Assembly: GCA_045531405.1 (NCBI GenBank)
Contig: JAZSDX010000002.1
Coordinates: forward strand, 1 to 23,187
DNA from: RGIG4079 sp045531405
Lineage (GTDB): Bacteria > Bacteroidota > Bacteroidia > Bacteroidales > Muribaculaceae
DNA length: 23,187 bases
Reading direction: 5' to 3'
This document shows positions 8,048 through 15,617 of this stretch, in pieces. Made by a program: the position numbers and the translations under genes. Under the pieces are notes generated by a model. That model was not told the DNA's origin and searched no databases. It worked only from the letters and a program-made list of their open reading frames with translations. The stretch's first letter is position 1, and every line of letters starts with the position of its first letter.

Positions 8048-9579
8048 TTTTTGCCGATATTTAAGAGTCCGTTATAACTTACGGTTACACATGAACCAAA
8101 ATTATCTCCATACATTGAGCCTTGGTCAAAAGCCACTTGCGCTTTGAATGATAAGCCTTTGATGGTTGGAGGATTGTAATTTACTTCAGCCATGAATGAT
8201 GTGTTTTCAACAGCTGATACCCGAGGAATGCGACCATCTCCCCAAGCTTTTCGATAGCCTCCAAGAATGCGATAGTCAACGGCATTGCTGACATTCCCCT
8301 CTATACCTAAATGAAAGCCTTTTACAAGGTTGTCAACAATCATAGGATAACCATCGATATTGTATATCATAGAGCGCAAAACAGGAGTGCCAATATTCAT
8401 TCCATAATGAGAGTAGGAGTTATAGAATGCGTTGTTGTAATATTCATCACCTCCGGTTGCTTGGTCGGTGATAGTTGTTCCCGGAGAATCATTGGGAGCC
8501 CAATGCAGAGGTCCTGATTGGTTGGTAAAATCAAGGTATTCAATCACAGCGCCATTAATCCAGCCTTTTTCGGCGCGTTTGTATTCCAACCCCCAAATAC
8601 CATCAAATCCGTTCATTTTGCCAATTCCAGATCCGTCTTCCCAAGGCCATTGGAAATATGCTTTAATCTCGTCGTCGTTTTTGAGACGGTAGCGAGCCAT
8701 AAAGTCCCAACTTCCTAAGTGATTTCCGGCAACAAAACCTTCTTTGTCGCTAAGCTTGGGAATAAATATTTCAAACATATCTCTAAGATTGGCTGTGCGA
8801 TAAGTGGTATCAATGCATATCCCCTCGCGATAAGATTCGGTATATCCACCAAATTGCGCAGCAGCTTGAGCTCCGATTGTTACTGAAAATCGCTCGCTTG
8901 GTTTAGTGTGGAAGTAAAGACGTTTGTAGGAATACCAAGTGTTTTGTGCAATGTGGCTATTGTAGTGATTAAAATGGTTTCTTACCCATTTGCTGTCGGT
9001 AACTTTGCCATATGATATTTCTCCTGAGATTTGTACCCAACCATTTGTGAATGGAATGTTTTGAGGATCGATAAATCCGGCACGCAATTCGGGAATAGGT
9101 CGAGAATTGCCACTTTCAACCAAGTCCCCACTTGATAATTTATTATTAAGTAACTTGGATTCATGTTCTTTTAGTCCAGCAGTGATGAATACTCCACGAT
9201 ATTTTATTTCTCCATAGAGTTGTTGTAGCCAAATGTAAGCAGGCTTTTCACTATGAGAGACAAATTGGTTGATAGTAAAGTCGTAGCGAAGATAATCAAC
9301 ACTTGAGCTATATCCCGAAACAAAGTCAACTCCAAATCCGTAGCTAAAACGAGTGTCGGTTGATATGGGTTTCCATGCACCAAGACGCAAGAGGGAATTT
9401 TCACATTGTGTAATGATACCATGGCTTAGTGAAGATATATAATAAGGGGCAAAGTCATTATTGCCGATTGTGCCAATAACTGTGGCTCTATAGTTAATTG
9501 GTACCTCTGCACGAGCTCCGGCAGTGATACACAGCATAGAAATGATAGCTATAGCACGTAACTGTGAAATGATATTCAT
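8044..9579 (-). CDS. wzi: Capsule assembly outer-membrane protein, Wzi family, 511 aa
   Basis: A cleavable signal peptide (about 1-24, ending AGARA) precedes a protein with repeated amphipathic strands ending in aromatic residues, as in an outer-membrane beta barrel. The FGYGVDFVSGYSS-like opening strands, the VFITAGLKEHESKL and IPELRAGFIDP segments and the final strands match the Bacteroidales branch of the Wzi capsule-assembly family, which is usually close to 500 aa. In E. coli, Wzi is a lectin that helps retain K30 capsule at the cell surface. Here it is the first gene of a minus-strand operon with sugar genes, after a promoter at 9831-9861 and an unusually long leader. Family confidence is good; the bound polymer is unknown. 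Confidence 0.85.
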   Translation of the reverse strand: MNIISQLRAIAIISMLCITAGARAEVPINYRATVIGTIGNNDFAPYYISSLSHGIITQCENSLLRLGAWKPISTDTRFSYGFGVDFVSGYSSSVDYLRYDFTINQFVSHSEKPAYIWLQQLYGEIKYRGVFITAGLKEHESKLLNNKLSSGDLVESGNSRPIPELRAGFIDPQNIPFTNGWVQISGEISYGKVTDSKWVRNHFNHYNSHIAQNTWYSYKRLYFHTKPSERFSVTIGAQAAAQFGGYTESYREGICIDTTYRTANLRDMFEIFIPKLSDKEGFVAGNHLGSWDFMARYRLKNDDEIKAYFQWPWEDGSGIGKMNGFDGIWGLEYKRAEKGWINGAVIEYLDFTNQSGPLHWAPNDSPGTTITDQATGGDEYYNNAFYNSYSHYGMNIGTPVLRSMIYNIDGYPMIVDNLVKGFHLGIEGNVSNAVDYRILGGYRKAWGDGRIPRVSAVENTSFMAEVNYNPPTIKGLSFKAQVAFDQGSMYGDNFGSCVTVSYNGLLNIGKK

Positions 9580-9801
9580 ATTTATTGGATAATAATACGA
9601 TATGGGTTATAGAGTGTAAAGTTAATAATAAAAATTTGAGCATCATAATTTGTAAATAAAAAAGGTAACAAACATCACGTTTATTACCATTCATACTCTC
9701 TTATCTTTTATGTTTATGAATACTATCTAAATAAATTAAAAATACAAATAAGTAAATCATAGACAATCCAAATATCCATAAACAAAAGTTAGATTAAGAT
9801 A
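9580..9801 (-). other. Long 5' leader of the wzi operon
   Basis: This stretch is AT-rich and has no ORF of note. It is most likely the transcribed leader of the wzi operon. In Bacteroides capsule operons, leaders of this size are known targets of NusG-like UpxY antiterminators; no upxY gene is in this window, so any such control here is inference. Confidence 0.4.
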
Positions 9802-9827
9802 TATCATTAAGAATAAACTTAATGATA
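9802..9827 (-). promoter_or_regulatory. Perfect 10-bp dyad at the predicted wzi transcription start
   Basis: TATCATTAAG at 9802-9811 and CTTAATGATA at 9818-9827 are exact inverted repeats with a 6-nt loop. On the minus strand they sit directly after the -7 box, so they would form a stem-loop at the very 5' end of the wzi mRNA or act as an operator over the start site. Confidence 0.5.
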
Positions 9828-9830
9828 ATA

Positions 9831-9861
9831 CAAAATTATATTTTTTATAGGAATAAACAAA
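9831..9861 (-). promoter_or_regulatory. Bacteroides-type promoter of the wzi-legB-neuB operon
   Basis: On the minus strand, TTTG (9858-9861) is followed by a 19-nt spacer and TAATTTTG (9831-9838), an excellent match to the -33/-7 consensus. Transcription would start near 9825, leaving an untranslated leader of about 245 nt before the wzi ATG. No closer -7 match was found in 9580-9800. Confidence 0.75.
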
Positions 9862-9907
9862 TGTTGGGGAGGTGAAATATTTGTTAAAAGAAGAAGCCGT
9901 TTTGTGA

Positions 9908-11413
9908 TTATGCATTTTGAGATGGCATCTTCTTTCTAAATCGATGCAAAAAATAATCTATTGCATCTTTTTGTATTTGGGAATGAAGTATGTGATTTAC
10001 AGTGAGATATGTAATAAGCCCGGTTAATCCTTGTGTAATTAATAAAATCAATACGTTATCAAATAGATATGATAATAAATGCATTGGAATCATAATGATA
10101 ACGACCTGAATAAAATATGGGGTTAAGTCGGCAAGGTAGTTCCATATTGTGCGATTAGAGAGTGGAGCAGTTACAATCATTGTTGCTATCCAACATATTG
10201 CTGAAGCTATAACTTGTCCCCATAGTAATATTTTGACACCATATACAGGGTCATTAGGGGTAGTCATAGCAATAATAGGTAATGTTGCGATAAGTGCAAC
10301 GATTGCTATGCCATCGCGAACAAGTTCGAGAGATACAACTAAGCGAGCTTTGCCCAATGATATGATATAATTGTTGTAGAGTGAATTTAATACTGTAAAA
10401 ACTCCTCGAAGTAACAACAACTGAAACAATATAATCGAGGGGTCCCATTTGGTGCCAAAAAGCAAATGGAATATTGGTGTTGACATTACAAAGAGGAAGC
10501 CGATGGCAGGAAGTAGTAAATAGCCTGTAAATCTATTCATCTTAGTCGTAGTGCGAGAAAAACGCTCGGGATCATCTTGTACTTGAGAAAGAACCGGAAG
10601 AAACGAAGATGTGAGAATTTGGGATATAGACATTATGCCCATTTTGCTCCATTTGTCAGATTGGGTATAATATCCCAAACTCACTAAACCTACTCTGTTG
10701 CCGATGAAAAATGAATAAATGTTTTGGAATAAAGTGTTTAGAAACGATGTTACCATCATCCCTGAACCAACATTGAAAAATGATTTCAATGCTTTCCATG
10801 AGAACGCTAATGATGGGAGCCAATTGCTTGTAATCCATAAAATAAATGATTTTATAGATGCGAGAGTTATTGTTTGCCACACGATAGCCCAAGCTCCATT
10901 ACCGGTCAATGCAAGTATGATTCCTACAGCTCCACTAATAATGAGAGCGATGGTATTGGATACTGCGACCATTTTTACATCCATCTTTTTCATTAGTCTA
11001 TTGGTTTGGACAATGGCTGTTGCATTGATGATAAAAGATAGGAACATTACTCGAGATAGGGAAATAATGCGAGGGTCGTTTTTGAAGCACCACGCAATTA
11101 ATGGCGCACAAAACCATAAAATGATATATATTAATGTCGCCATCCCTATGTTAAACCATAAAATGGTGCTGTAGTCAAGTTGTGTAGGTTTTTTGCGTTG
11201 AATTAGTGCATAAGAAAAACCACTATCAACAAATAAAGATGCAAATGCTTGAAACACCAATGTAGCTCCTACCAATCCAAAATCTTCTTGCGATAGCACT
11301 CTTGCAAGTACAATGCCGGTAACTGCATACAGCACTTGTGAAGATACGCGATCAACGACGTTCCATTTGATGGTACGTGCAGTGCGAAGTTTTAAATCGG
11401 AAGTATCGCTCAT
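9908..11413 (-). CDS. Wzx-type polysaccharide flippase (MOP superfamily), 501 aa
   Basis: This is a polytopic inner-membrane protein with about 12-14 hydrophobic helices and the N-terminal signature of the WzxC/TuaB branch of the polysaccharide transporter family (TIKWNVVDRVSSQVLYAVTG, ARVLSQEDFGLVG, FVDSGFSYALIQRK). It should flip an undecaprenyl-linked oligosaccharide repeat unit to the periplasmic face. Full length at 501 aa. It starts 17 nt after the GIN-domain gene upstream and is followed by the wzi promoter and operon, which suits one polysaccharide export system. No polymerase (Wzy), initiating transferase or Wza/Wzc gene is in the window. Confidence 0.9.
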   Translation of the reverse strand: MSDTSDLKLRTARTIKWNVVDRVSSQVLYAVTGIVLARVLSQEDFGLVGATLVFQAFASLFVDSGFSYALIQRKKPTQLDYSTILWFNIGMATLIYIILWFCAPLIAWCFKNDPRIISLSRVMFLSFIINATAIVQTNRLMKKMDVKMVAVSNTIALIISGAVGIILALTGNGAWAIVWQTITLASIKSFILWITSNWLPSLAFSWKALKSFFNVGSGMMVTSFLNTLFQNIYSFFIGNRVGLVSLGYYTQSDKWSKMGIMSISQILTSSFLPVLSQVQDDPERFSRTTTKMNRFTGYLLLPAIGFLFVMSTPIFHLLFGTKWDPSIILFQLLLLRGVFTVLNSLYNNYIISLGKARLVVSLELVRDGIAIVALIATLPIIAMTTPNDPVYGVKILLWGQVIASAICWIATMIVTAPLSNRTIWNYLADLTPYFIQVVIIMIPMHLLSYLFDNVLILLITQGLTGLITYLTVNHILHSQIQKDAIDYFLHRFRKKMPSQNA

Positions 11414-11430
11414 AAGTTAATGAGATTGAG

Positions 11431-12138
11431 TTATTCTTCGTTGTCAAGTGGAATGACCTTAACCCCTACAAAGCGTTTCTTTATAGTTGAAGGTTGACCT
11501 TTATAATATATCTTGCCCGACGAAACACCTACAATATTAAGTGTATTTAATGCTTGACAACCGATAGTGCCGGTGCCTAACATTACACATTTGGTGTCAT
11601 TTGAGATTAATTCATCTGCTTGAATAGTGCCGGAACCGGTGCAACTGAGTTTGGAACTTGTCGTTTTTCCATATAGAATTAGTTGCCCATTGCCTGTGTC
11701 TATTGACCCATCGATATGTGTGGCGTCGATGTCTTTGACAATGAGACGCCCATTGCCTATTACTCGAGCTTTGAATTGTGGTGTAGGAGCAACGCTTATG
11801 ACTCTCACCGTTGAATCTCCACAATTCTCTACTTTTGTGAGAAATTTGGAATAAACAGTAACAGTTGGAATATTATCATAATCAATGCCATCGGTTGCTA
11901 TTTGCATTTCAAGGCGCCCTTTTGAATTGCTAAACATTAGTATAGATGCCATTTTGTCATCGGCTATAAATACTGCACGACCTGCTGAATCGGTATTGCA
12001 CACATAATTTACATTAATGCCTTCAATTACTTTTAATTCGGAAAAATCTTTGATGTCAAGTTCGTAGCGAGAAACCTCTTGAGCAGATGTGGCAAATATT
12101 GAAAAGGTTAAGAGTAAGATTGAAAAAAGATGTTTCAT
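11431..12138 (-). CDS. Head-GIN domain (DUF2807) secreted protein, 235 aa
   Basis: An N-terminal signal peptide (about 1-19, ending TSAQ) is followed by a right-handed beta-helix-like GIN domain with repeated Gly-Asn/Ser/Thr-Gly turns: IGNGRL, DTGNGQL, CTGSGTI and LGTGTI. The conserved opening FSELKVIEGINVNYV is typical of DUF2807, described as a putative auto-transporter adhesin head domain in Bacteroidota. It is predicted to be periplasmic or outer surface. The gene lies 25 nt after a second GIN-domain gene and 17 nt before the flippase. The biochemical role of the family is not established. Confidence 0.85.
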   Translation of the reverse strand: MKHLFSILLLTFSIFATSAQEVSRYELDIKDFSELKVIEGINVNYVCNTDSAGRAVFIADDKMASILMFSNSKGRLEMQIATDGIDYDNIPTVTVYSKFLTKVENCGDSTVRVISVAPTPQFKARVIGNGRLIVKDIDATHIDGSIDTGNGQLILYGKTTSSKLSCTGSGTIQADELISNDTKCVMLGTGTIGCQALNTLNIVGVSSGKIYYKGQPSTIKKRFVGVKVIPLDNEE

Positions 12139-12163
12139 AATATATGTTTTCAGATGAAATTAA

Positions 12164-12952
12164 TCATTTTTTGGTTTTAATATAACCTGAACTATTGCTT
12201 TGGCTACTTATAATTGTTTTGTGTGATAGTTCTGACGCATCTATGTTTCCGGCATTGTTTGATGTAAGGGTTAATTCGTTAGTTTTCCCTTTTAATGAGA
12301 AACTACCATTGCCGTTGGTAATGAATGATGCTTTGCGCACAAGAATATCGTCAAACGCAACATTGGTATTGCTATTGAGAATAAATGTACCATTAAATGC
12401 TTTTATGCTTTTGAATTTTAATTCTCCATTGCCATTGTTTAACATAGATAGACGACGAGCCTTAACCTCTTTGGTTAAGATGCTACCGGGACCGTTGTTT
12501 ACGATGCTTAAAAAATGAGATTGTAGGTTGCCTATTTTTATTGCACCATTGGCATTTTGAATTATATGAAAGCGTTTTAGACGAGGCGTTTCTTTTATGA
12601 GGATGTTGCCACTGCCATTCATGATGACAGCTTTGAGTGAGTCGTTACAAAATACGACAATGCGCGAAGCCACCATGTCACGTTGGTTGTCGCCATTTAT
12701 GATTAATCGGTTGCTATCGTTGTGACAAATAATGCGTTTATCGGTGTTTTCAGTGGTGTTATATACAATGTAACGATGTAGCTCGGGTTTGAATTGACAT
12801 TCTACGGTAATATCTCCATTTACCAATATTTCATCAAAAATTTGAGCAGCCACAAGTGTAACTCTATTGTCGGCATCAATCTTATCTTGCGCGTTTATTG
12901 AAAAAAGAGATAAAGAGAAAACCCAAAGCAATGAAGTAATAAAGCGTTTCAT
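12164..12952 (-). CDS. Second head-GIN domain (DUF2807-like) secreted protein, 262 aa
   Basis: A signal peptide (about 1-21, ending SINAQ) precedes a beta-helix-like region with regularly spaced turns: MNGSGNI, QNANGAI, NNGPGSI, NNGNGEL, NSNTNVA, TNGNGSF and NNAGNI, roughly every 20 residues. The spacing and the opening residues match DUF2807, more diverged than its downstream neighbour. The gene starts 2 nt before the dusB stop boundary (gap 12953-12954), so it is likely expressed from the dusB transcript. The two GIN genes probably arose by duplication followed by divergence. Function unknown; a surface or adhesion role is inference from the family name. Confidence 0.8.
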   Translation of the reverse strand: MKRFITSLLWVFSLSLFSINAQDKIDADNRVTLVAAQIFDEILVNGDITVECQFKPELHRYIVYNTTENTDKRIICHNDSNRLIINGDNQRDMVASRIVVFCNDSLKAVIMNGSGNILIKETPRLKRFHIIQNANGAIKIGNLQSHFLSIVNNGPGSILTKEVKARRLSMLNNGNGELKFKSIKAFNGTFILNSNTNVAFDDILVRKASFITNGNGSFSLKGKTNELTLTSNNAGNIDASELSHKTIISSQSNSSGYIKTKK

Positions 12953-12954
12953 AG

Positions 12955-13974
12955 TTAATCTTGTTTTATTTCAGGGTTGAGAGGTTTTATGTTGGGTATA
13001 ATTTCGGTTTCTACGCGATGAAGAATCGCATCAAGTTCGGCGAAATTGTCGGCACGAAGCATTGCGATGCGAGTGTCACGGAAAAACGGAATACCTTTGA
13101 ATAGGGGAGATGCTGCCAAATGACGTCGAATGTGGAGAATGCCACGATACTCGTCAATGCGGTTAATACTTTCAGTAATTTGTCGGCGCAAGATTTTGAA
13201 TTTTTCGGCAAGAGATAGTTCTTCGCCACGCTTGCCGGTCAATAGCATCTGCTTCATGTCATGGAAAATCCAAGGTGCACCAATTGAGGCACGCCCCACC
13301 ATCACACCATCTACACCATAGCGATCAAAAGCTTCAACAACTTGCTCGGGAGTTGTGATGTCGCCATTTCCAATAAGAGGGATTGTCAATCGGGGATTTT
13401 CTTTTACTCGAGCAATCATTTCCCAATCTGCACTGCTGGTGTACATTTGCGAGCGTGTGCGCCCATGTACGGTCAATGCTTTGATGCCGCAATCTTGCAA
13501 TTGTTCGGCAAGTTCTACGATGATTTTGCTATTGTGATCCCATCCAAGTCGAGTTTTTACCGTTACCGGAATCTTAACGGCATCGACTACGGCACGAGTA
13601 ATTTTAAGCATCTTGGGAATATCACGCAACATCCCTGCACCGGCACCTTTGCCTGCCACTTTTTTTACCGGGCACCCAAAGTTGATATCGAGAATATCGG
13701 GATTAGCCTCCTCGACAATCTTTGCCGCTTCAACCATAGCATCAATCTCACGACCATAGATTTGTATAGCCGTAGGGCGTTCGCCCGGGTCGATATTGAG
13801 TTTGCGTGTTGTTGAATTTATATTGCGGATAAGAGCTTCGGCCGATACAAATTCGGTATATACCATATCAGCCCCAAGCTCTTTGCATATCAAGCGGAAC
13901 GAAAGGTCGGTAACATCTTCCATAGGAGCCAACATTACCGGACGATTACCCAAGTCTATATCTCCGATTTTCAT
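12955..13974 (-). CDS. dusB: tRNA-dihydrouridine synthase B, 339 aa
   Basis: This is an FMN-dependent TIM-barrel enzyme that reduces uridine to dihydrouridine in the D-loop of tRNA. The MLAPMEDVTDLSFR opening, the YTEFVSAEAL segment, the DINFGCPVKKV motif with catalytic Cys101, KTRLGW, LTVHGRTR, IGNGDI and GVMVGRASIGAPW are all conserved Dus motifs. The Cys-Pro-Val-Lys-Lys-Val context and length fit the DusB group. The start ATG (13972-13974) directly precedes the first strand. It is the first gene of a closely spaced minus-strand series with the two GIN genes and the flippase. No canonical -7 box was found upstream. Confidence 0.93.
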   Translation of the reverse strand: MKIGDIDLGNRPVMLAPMEDVTDLSFRLICKELGADMVYTEFVSAEALIRNINSTTRKLNIDPGERPTAIQIYGREIDAMVEAAKIVEEANPDILDINFGCPVKKVAGKGAGAGMLRDIPKMLKITRAVVDAVKIPVTVKTRLGWDHNSKIIVELAEQLQDCGIKALTVHGRTRSQMYTSSADWEMIARVKENPRLTIPLIGNGDITTPEQVVEAFDRYGVDGVMVGRASIGAPWIFHDMKQMLLTGKRGEELSLAEKFKILRRQITESINRIDEYRGILHIRRHLAASPLFKGIPFFRDTRIAMLRADNFAELDAILHRVETEIIPNIKPLNPEIKQD

Positions 13975-14060
13975 ATAGTATCACTAATATAACCACGAAG
14001 ATACTAAATTTATAGCGTTATATCACGATTTTAAGTTTTTTTGGATAAAAAATGAGTATA

Positions 14061-14105
14061 TTATGCTATTTCTTTGCATTAAAATATGTTTAACATATAG
14101 CATAA
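14061..14105. promoter_or_regulatory. Nested inverted repeats between divergent genes
   Basis: TTATGCTAT (14061-14069) and ATAGCATAA (14097-14105) are exact inverted repeats. They enclose and partly overlap a second dyad, ATATGTTTAACATAT (14084-14098). They lie between dusB (leftward) and the ATPase gene (rightward), consistent with an operator or a leader structure. Confidence 0.4.
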
Positions 14106-14150
14106 AATCGTTTTATCAAAAACGAAAAAATAAGAGAAAACACATCTTAT

Positions 14151-14234
14151 GTTGGAAAAATGTGAGTATTTGCACAAAAGTCGTTGAAAAAATGTGTATA
14201 TTTGCACAAAAGTAGTTGGAAAAATGTGAATAGT
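14151..14234 (+). repeat. 32-bp tandem repeat, 2.6 copies, carrying the ATPase promoter
   Basis: Copies begin at 14151, 14183 and 14215, each with GTTG(G/A)AAAAATGTG. The first two are full 32-bp units containing TATTTGCACAAAAGT; the third breaks off at position 20, where the ATG of the next gene begins. Copies 1 and 2 differ at only a few positions. Confidence 0.85.
14197..14204 (+). promoter_or_regulatory. -7 box of the ATPase promoter, inside repeat copy 2
   Basis: TATATTTG matches TAnnTTTG exactly. Transcription would start near 14211, leaving a short leader of about 24 nt. The TTTG of repeat copy 1 (14169-14172) is a possible -33 element, but its 24-nt spacer is longer than usual. Confidence 0.6.
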
Positions 14235-15560
14235 ATGGAAATTAATAGAGAAATACTTTTAAAATTAAGTGCTTGGAAAGAAAATGAAAATCGCAAACCT
14301 TTAATAATCCAAGGAGCTCGTCAAATTGGAAAGACATGGGTGATGTTAAAGTTCGGGGAGTTAGAGTATGAACATGTAGCATATTTTAATTTTGATTCCT
14401 CGGAGGAACTATGTAAAGAGTTTGAAAAAACAAAAGATCCAAATCGATTGATTAGTATTTTGGAGTTATATACAAATGTGCCAATAAAACCACATTCAAC
14501 ACTTATAATTTTTGATGAAATACAACAAAGCAATAAGGCATTAAATAGCCTAAAATATTTTTGTGAGGAAGCTTCCGATTATCATGTTATAGCAGCTGGA
14601 TCTTTGCTTGGAGTCTCATTGTCGAAAGGAGATTCTTTCCCTGTCGGAAAAGTTGAGTTTTTGAACATGTATCCAATTACATTTAATGAGTTTTTGCGCT
14701 ATGATAACCCTAAAATTTGGGACTATTTAAATTCTATATCAAGCATAGAAAATCTTCCTGAAATTGTATTTAATAGAGTATTGGAATCGTTTAGGCGATA
14801 TGAGATGAGTGGAGGAATGCCCGCGGCTACGGTTGCCATGTTAGATGGAGAAGGAATTGAAGAAGTTGAAACTATATTAAGTGGAATTTTAACTTCTTAC
14901 ACTCTCGATTTCTCGAAACATGCACCAACCTATGACATACCTCGAATAAATGCAATATGGAAATCAATACCATCACAACTCGCACGAGAAAATCGCAAAT
15001 TTATTTACAAATTGGTGAAAGATGGAGCTCGTGCACGAGAATATGAAAATGGATTATTATGGTTAGAACAAGCAGGAATTATTCAAAAGATATATTGCAT
15101 GACAAAACCAGGGTTGCCGTTGTGTGCTTATGATGATATTTCAGCATTTAAAATTTATCTAAGCGACATGGGGTTGTTGAGGAAATTAGCTTCTTTGCCT
15201 GTTTCTGTTTTTGTTGAGAATAATCCATTATATGTTGAGTTTAAGGGTGCTTTAACTGAAAACGCAGTCTTACAATCAATAGTTCCTAAATTTGAGGTAA
15301 AACCACGATATTGGGTATCTTCTGGGATTGCAGAAATTGATTTTGTAATTCAGTATAAAGATAAAATTATCCCTATCGAGGTTAAAGCGAGTAATAATTT
15401 GTCGGGAAAAAGTCTGGCGGTATATAAAAACAAGTATAATCCCGAATTCGCGATTCGTTATTCAATGGCAAATCTATCAATAAAAGATGATATAATAAAT
15501 ATCCCTATATTTTTAGCCGATTGGACAAAACAAATATTAGATTTAACACAAGATTCATAA
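14235..15560 (+). CDS. AAA ATPase with C-terminal DUF4143 domain, 441 aa
   Basis: The N-terminal AAA_14 ATPase has Walker A GARQIGKT at 27-34 and Walker B LIIFDEIQ at 90-97, plus the GSLLGVSLS, FPVGKVEFLNMYPITFNEFL and GGMPAAV-like segments typical of this family. The C-terminal DUF4143 region ends in a PD-(D/E)XK-like pattern: Asp369 in AEIDF, then Glu382 and Lys384 in IEVKA. Such genes are common and multicopy in Bacteroidales; their function is unknown. The ATG at 14235 is chosen over an in-frame TTG at 14184 because the latter lies inside the tandem repeat, upstream of the predicted start of transcription. The gene is monocistronic and ends inside a bidirectional terminator. Confidence 0.9.
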   Translation: MEINREILLKLSAWKENENRKPLIIQGARQIGKTWVMLKFGELEYEHVAYFNFDSSEELCKEFEKTKDPNRLISILELYTNVPIKPHSTLIIFDEIQQSNKALNSLKYFCEEASDYHVIAAGSLLGVSLSKGDSFPVGKVEFLNMYPITFNEFLRYDNPKIWDYLNSISSIENLPEIVFNRVLESFRRYEMSGGMPAATVAMLDGEGIEEVETILSGILTSYTLDFSKHAPTYDIPRINAIWKSIPSQLARENRKFIYKLVKDGARAREYENGLLWLEQAGIIQKIYCMTKPGLPLCAYDDISAFKIYLSDMGLLRKLASLPVSVFVENNPLYVEFKGALTENAVLQSIVPKFEVKPRYWVSSGIAEIDFVIQYKDKIIPIEVKASNNLSGKSLAVYKNKYNPEFAIRYSMANLSIKDDIINIPIFLADWTKQILDLTQDS

Positions 15561-15615
15561 TATAAAAAGTAACCCCACAAAGCAATTGCGATGTGGGGTT
15601 ACTTTTTATATTATG
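15556..15615. terminator. Bidirectional terminator with a 24-bp perfect stem
   Basis: Arms 15556-15579 and 15592-15615 are exact inverted repeats. Each has a GTAACCCCACA core and an AT-rich base that supplies a T-run on both strands (TTTTTATATT). The 12-nt loop contains the palindrome GCAATTGC. It separates convergent genes, and its left arm includes the ATPase stop codon. Confidence 0.92.
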
Positions 15616-15617
15616 TT

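Noticed and set aside
14184..14234. ATPase start at TTG 14184
   Set aside because: This is translated tandem repeat and lies upstream of the predicted transcription start; the AAA domain starts right after the ATG at 14235.
14151..14234. CRISPR-like array
   Set aside because: The copies are directly abutting with no spacers and there are no cas genes; this is a tandem repeat in a promoter.
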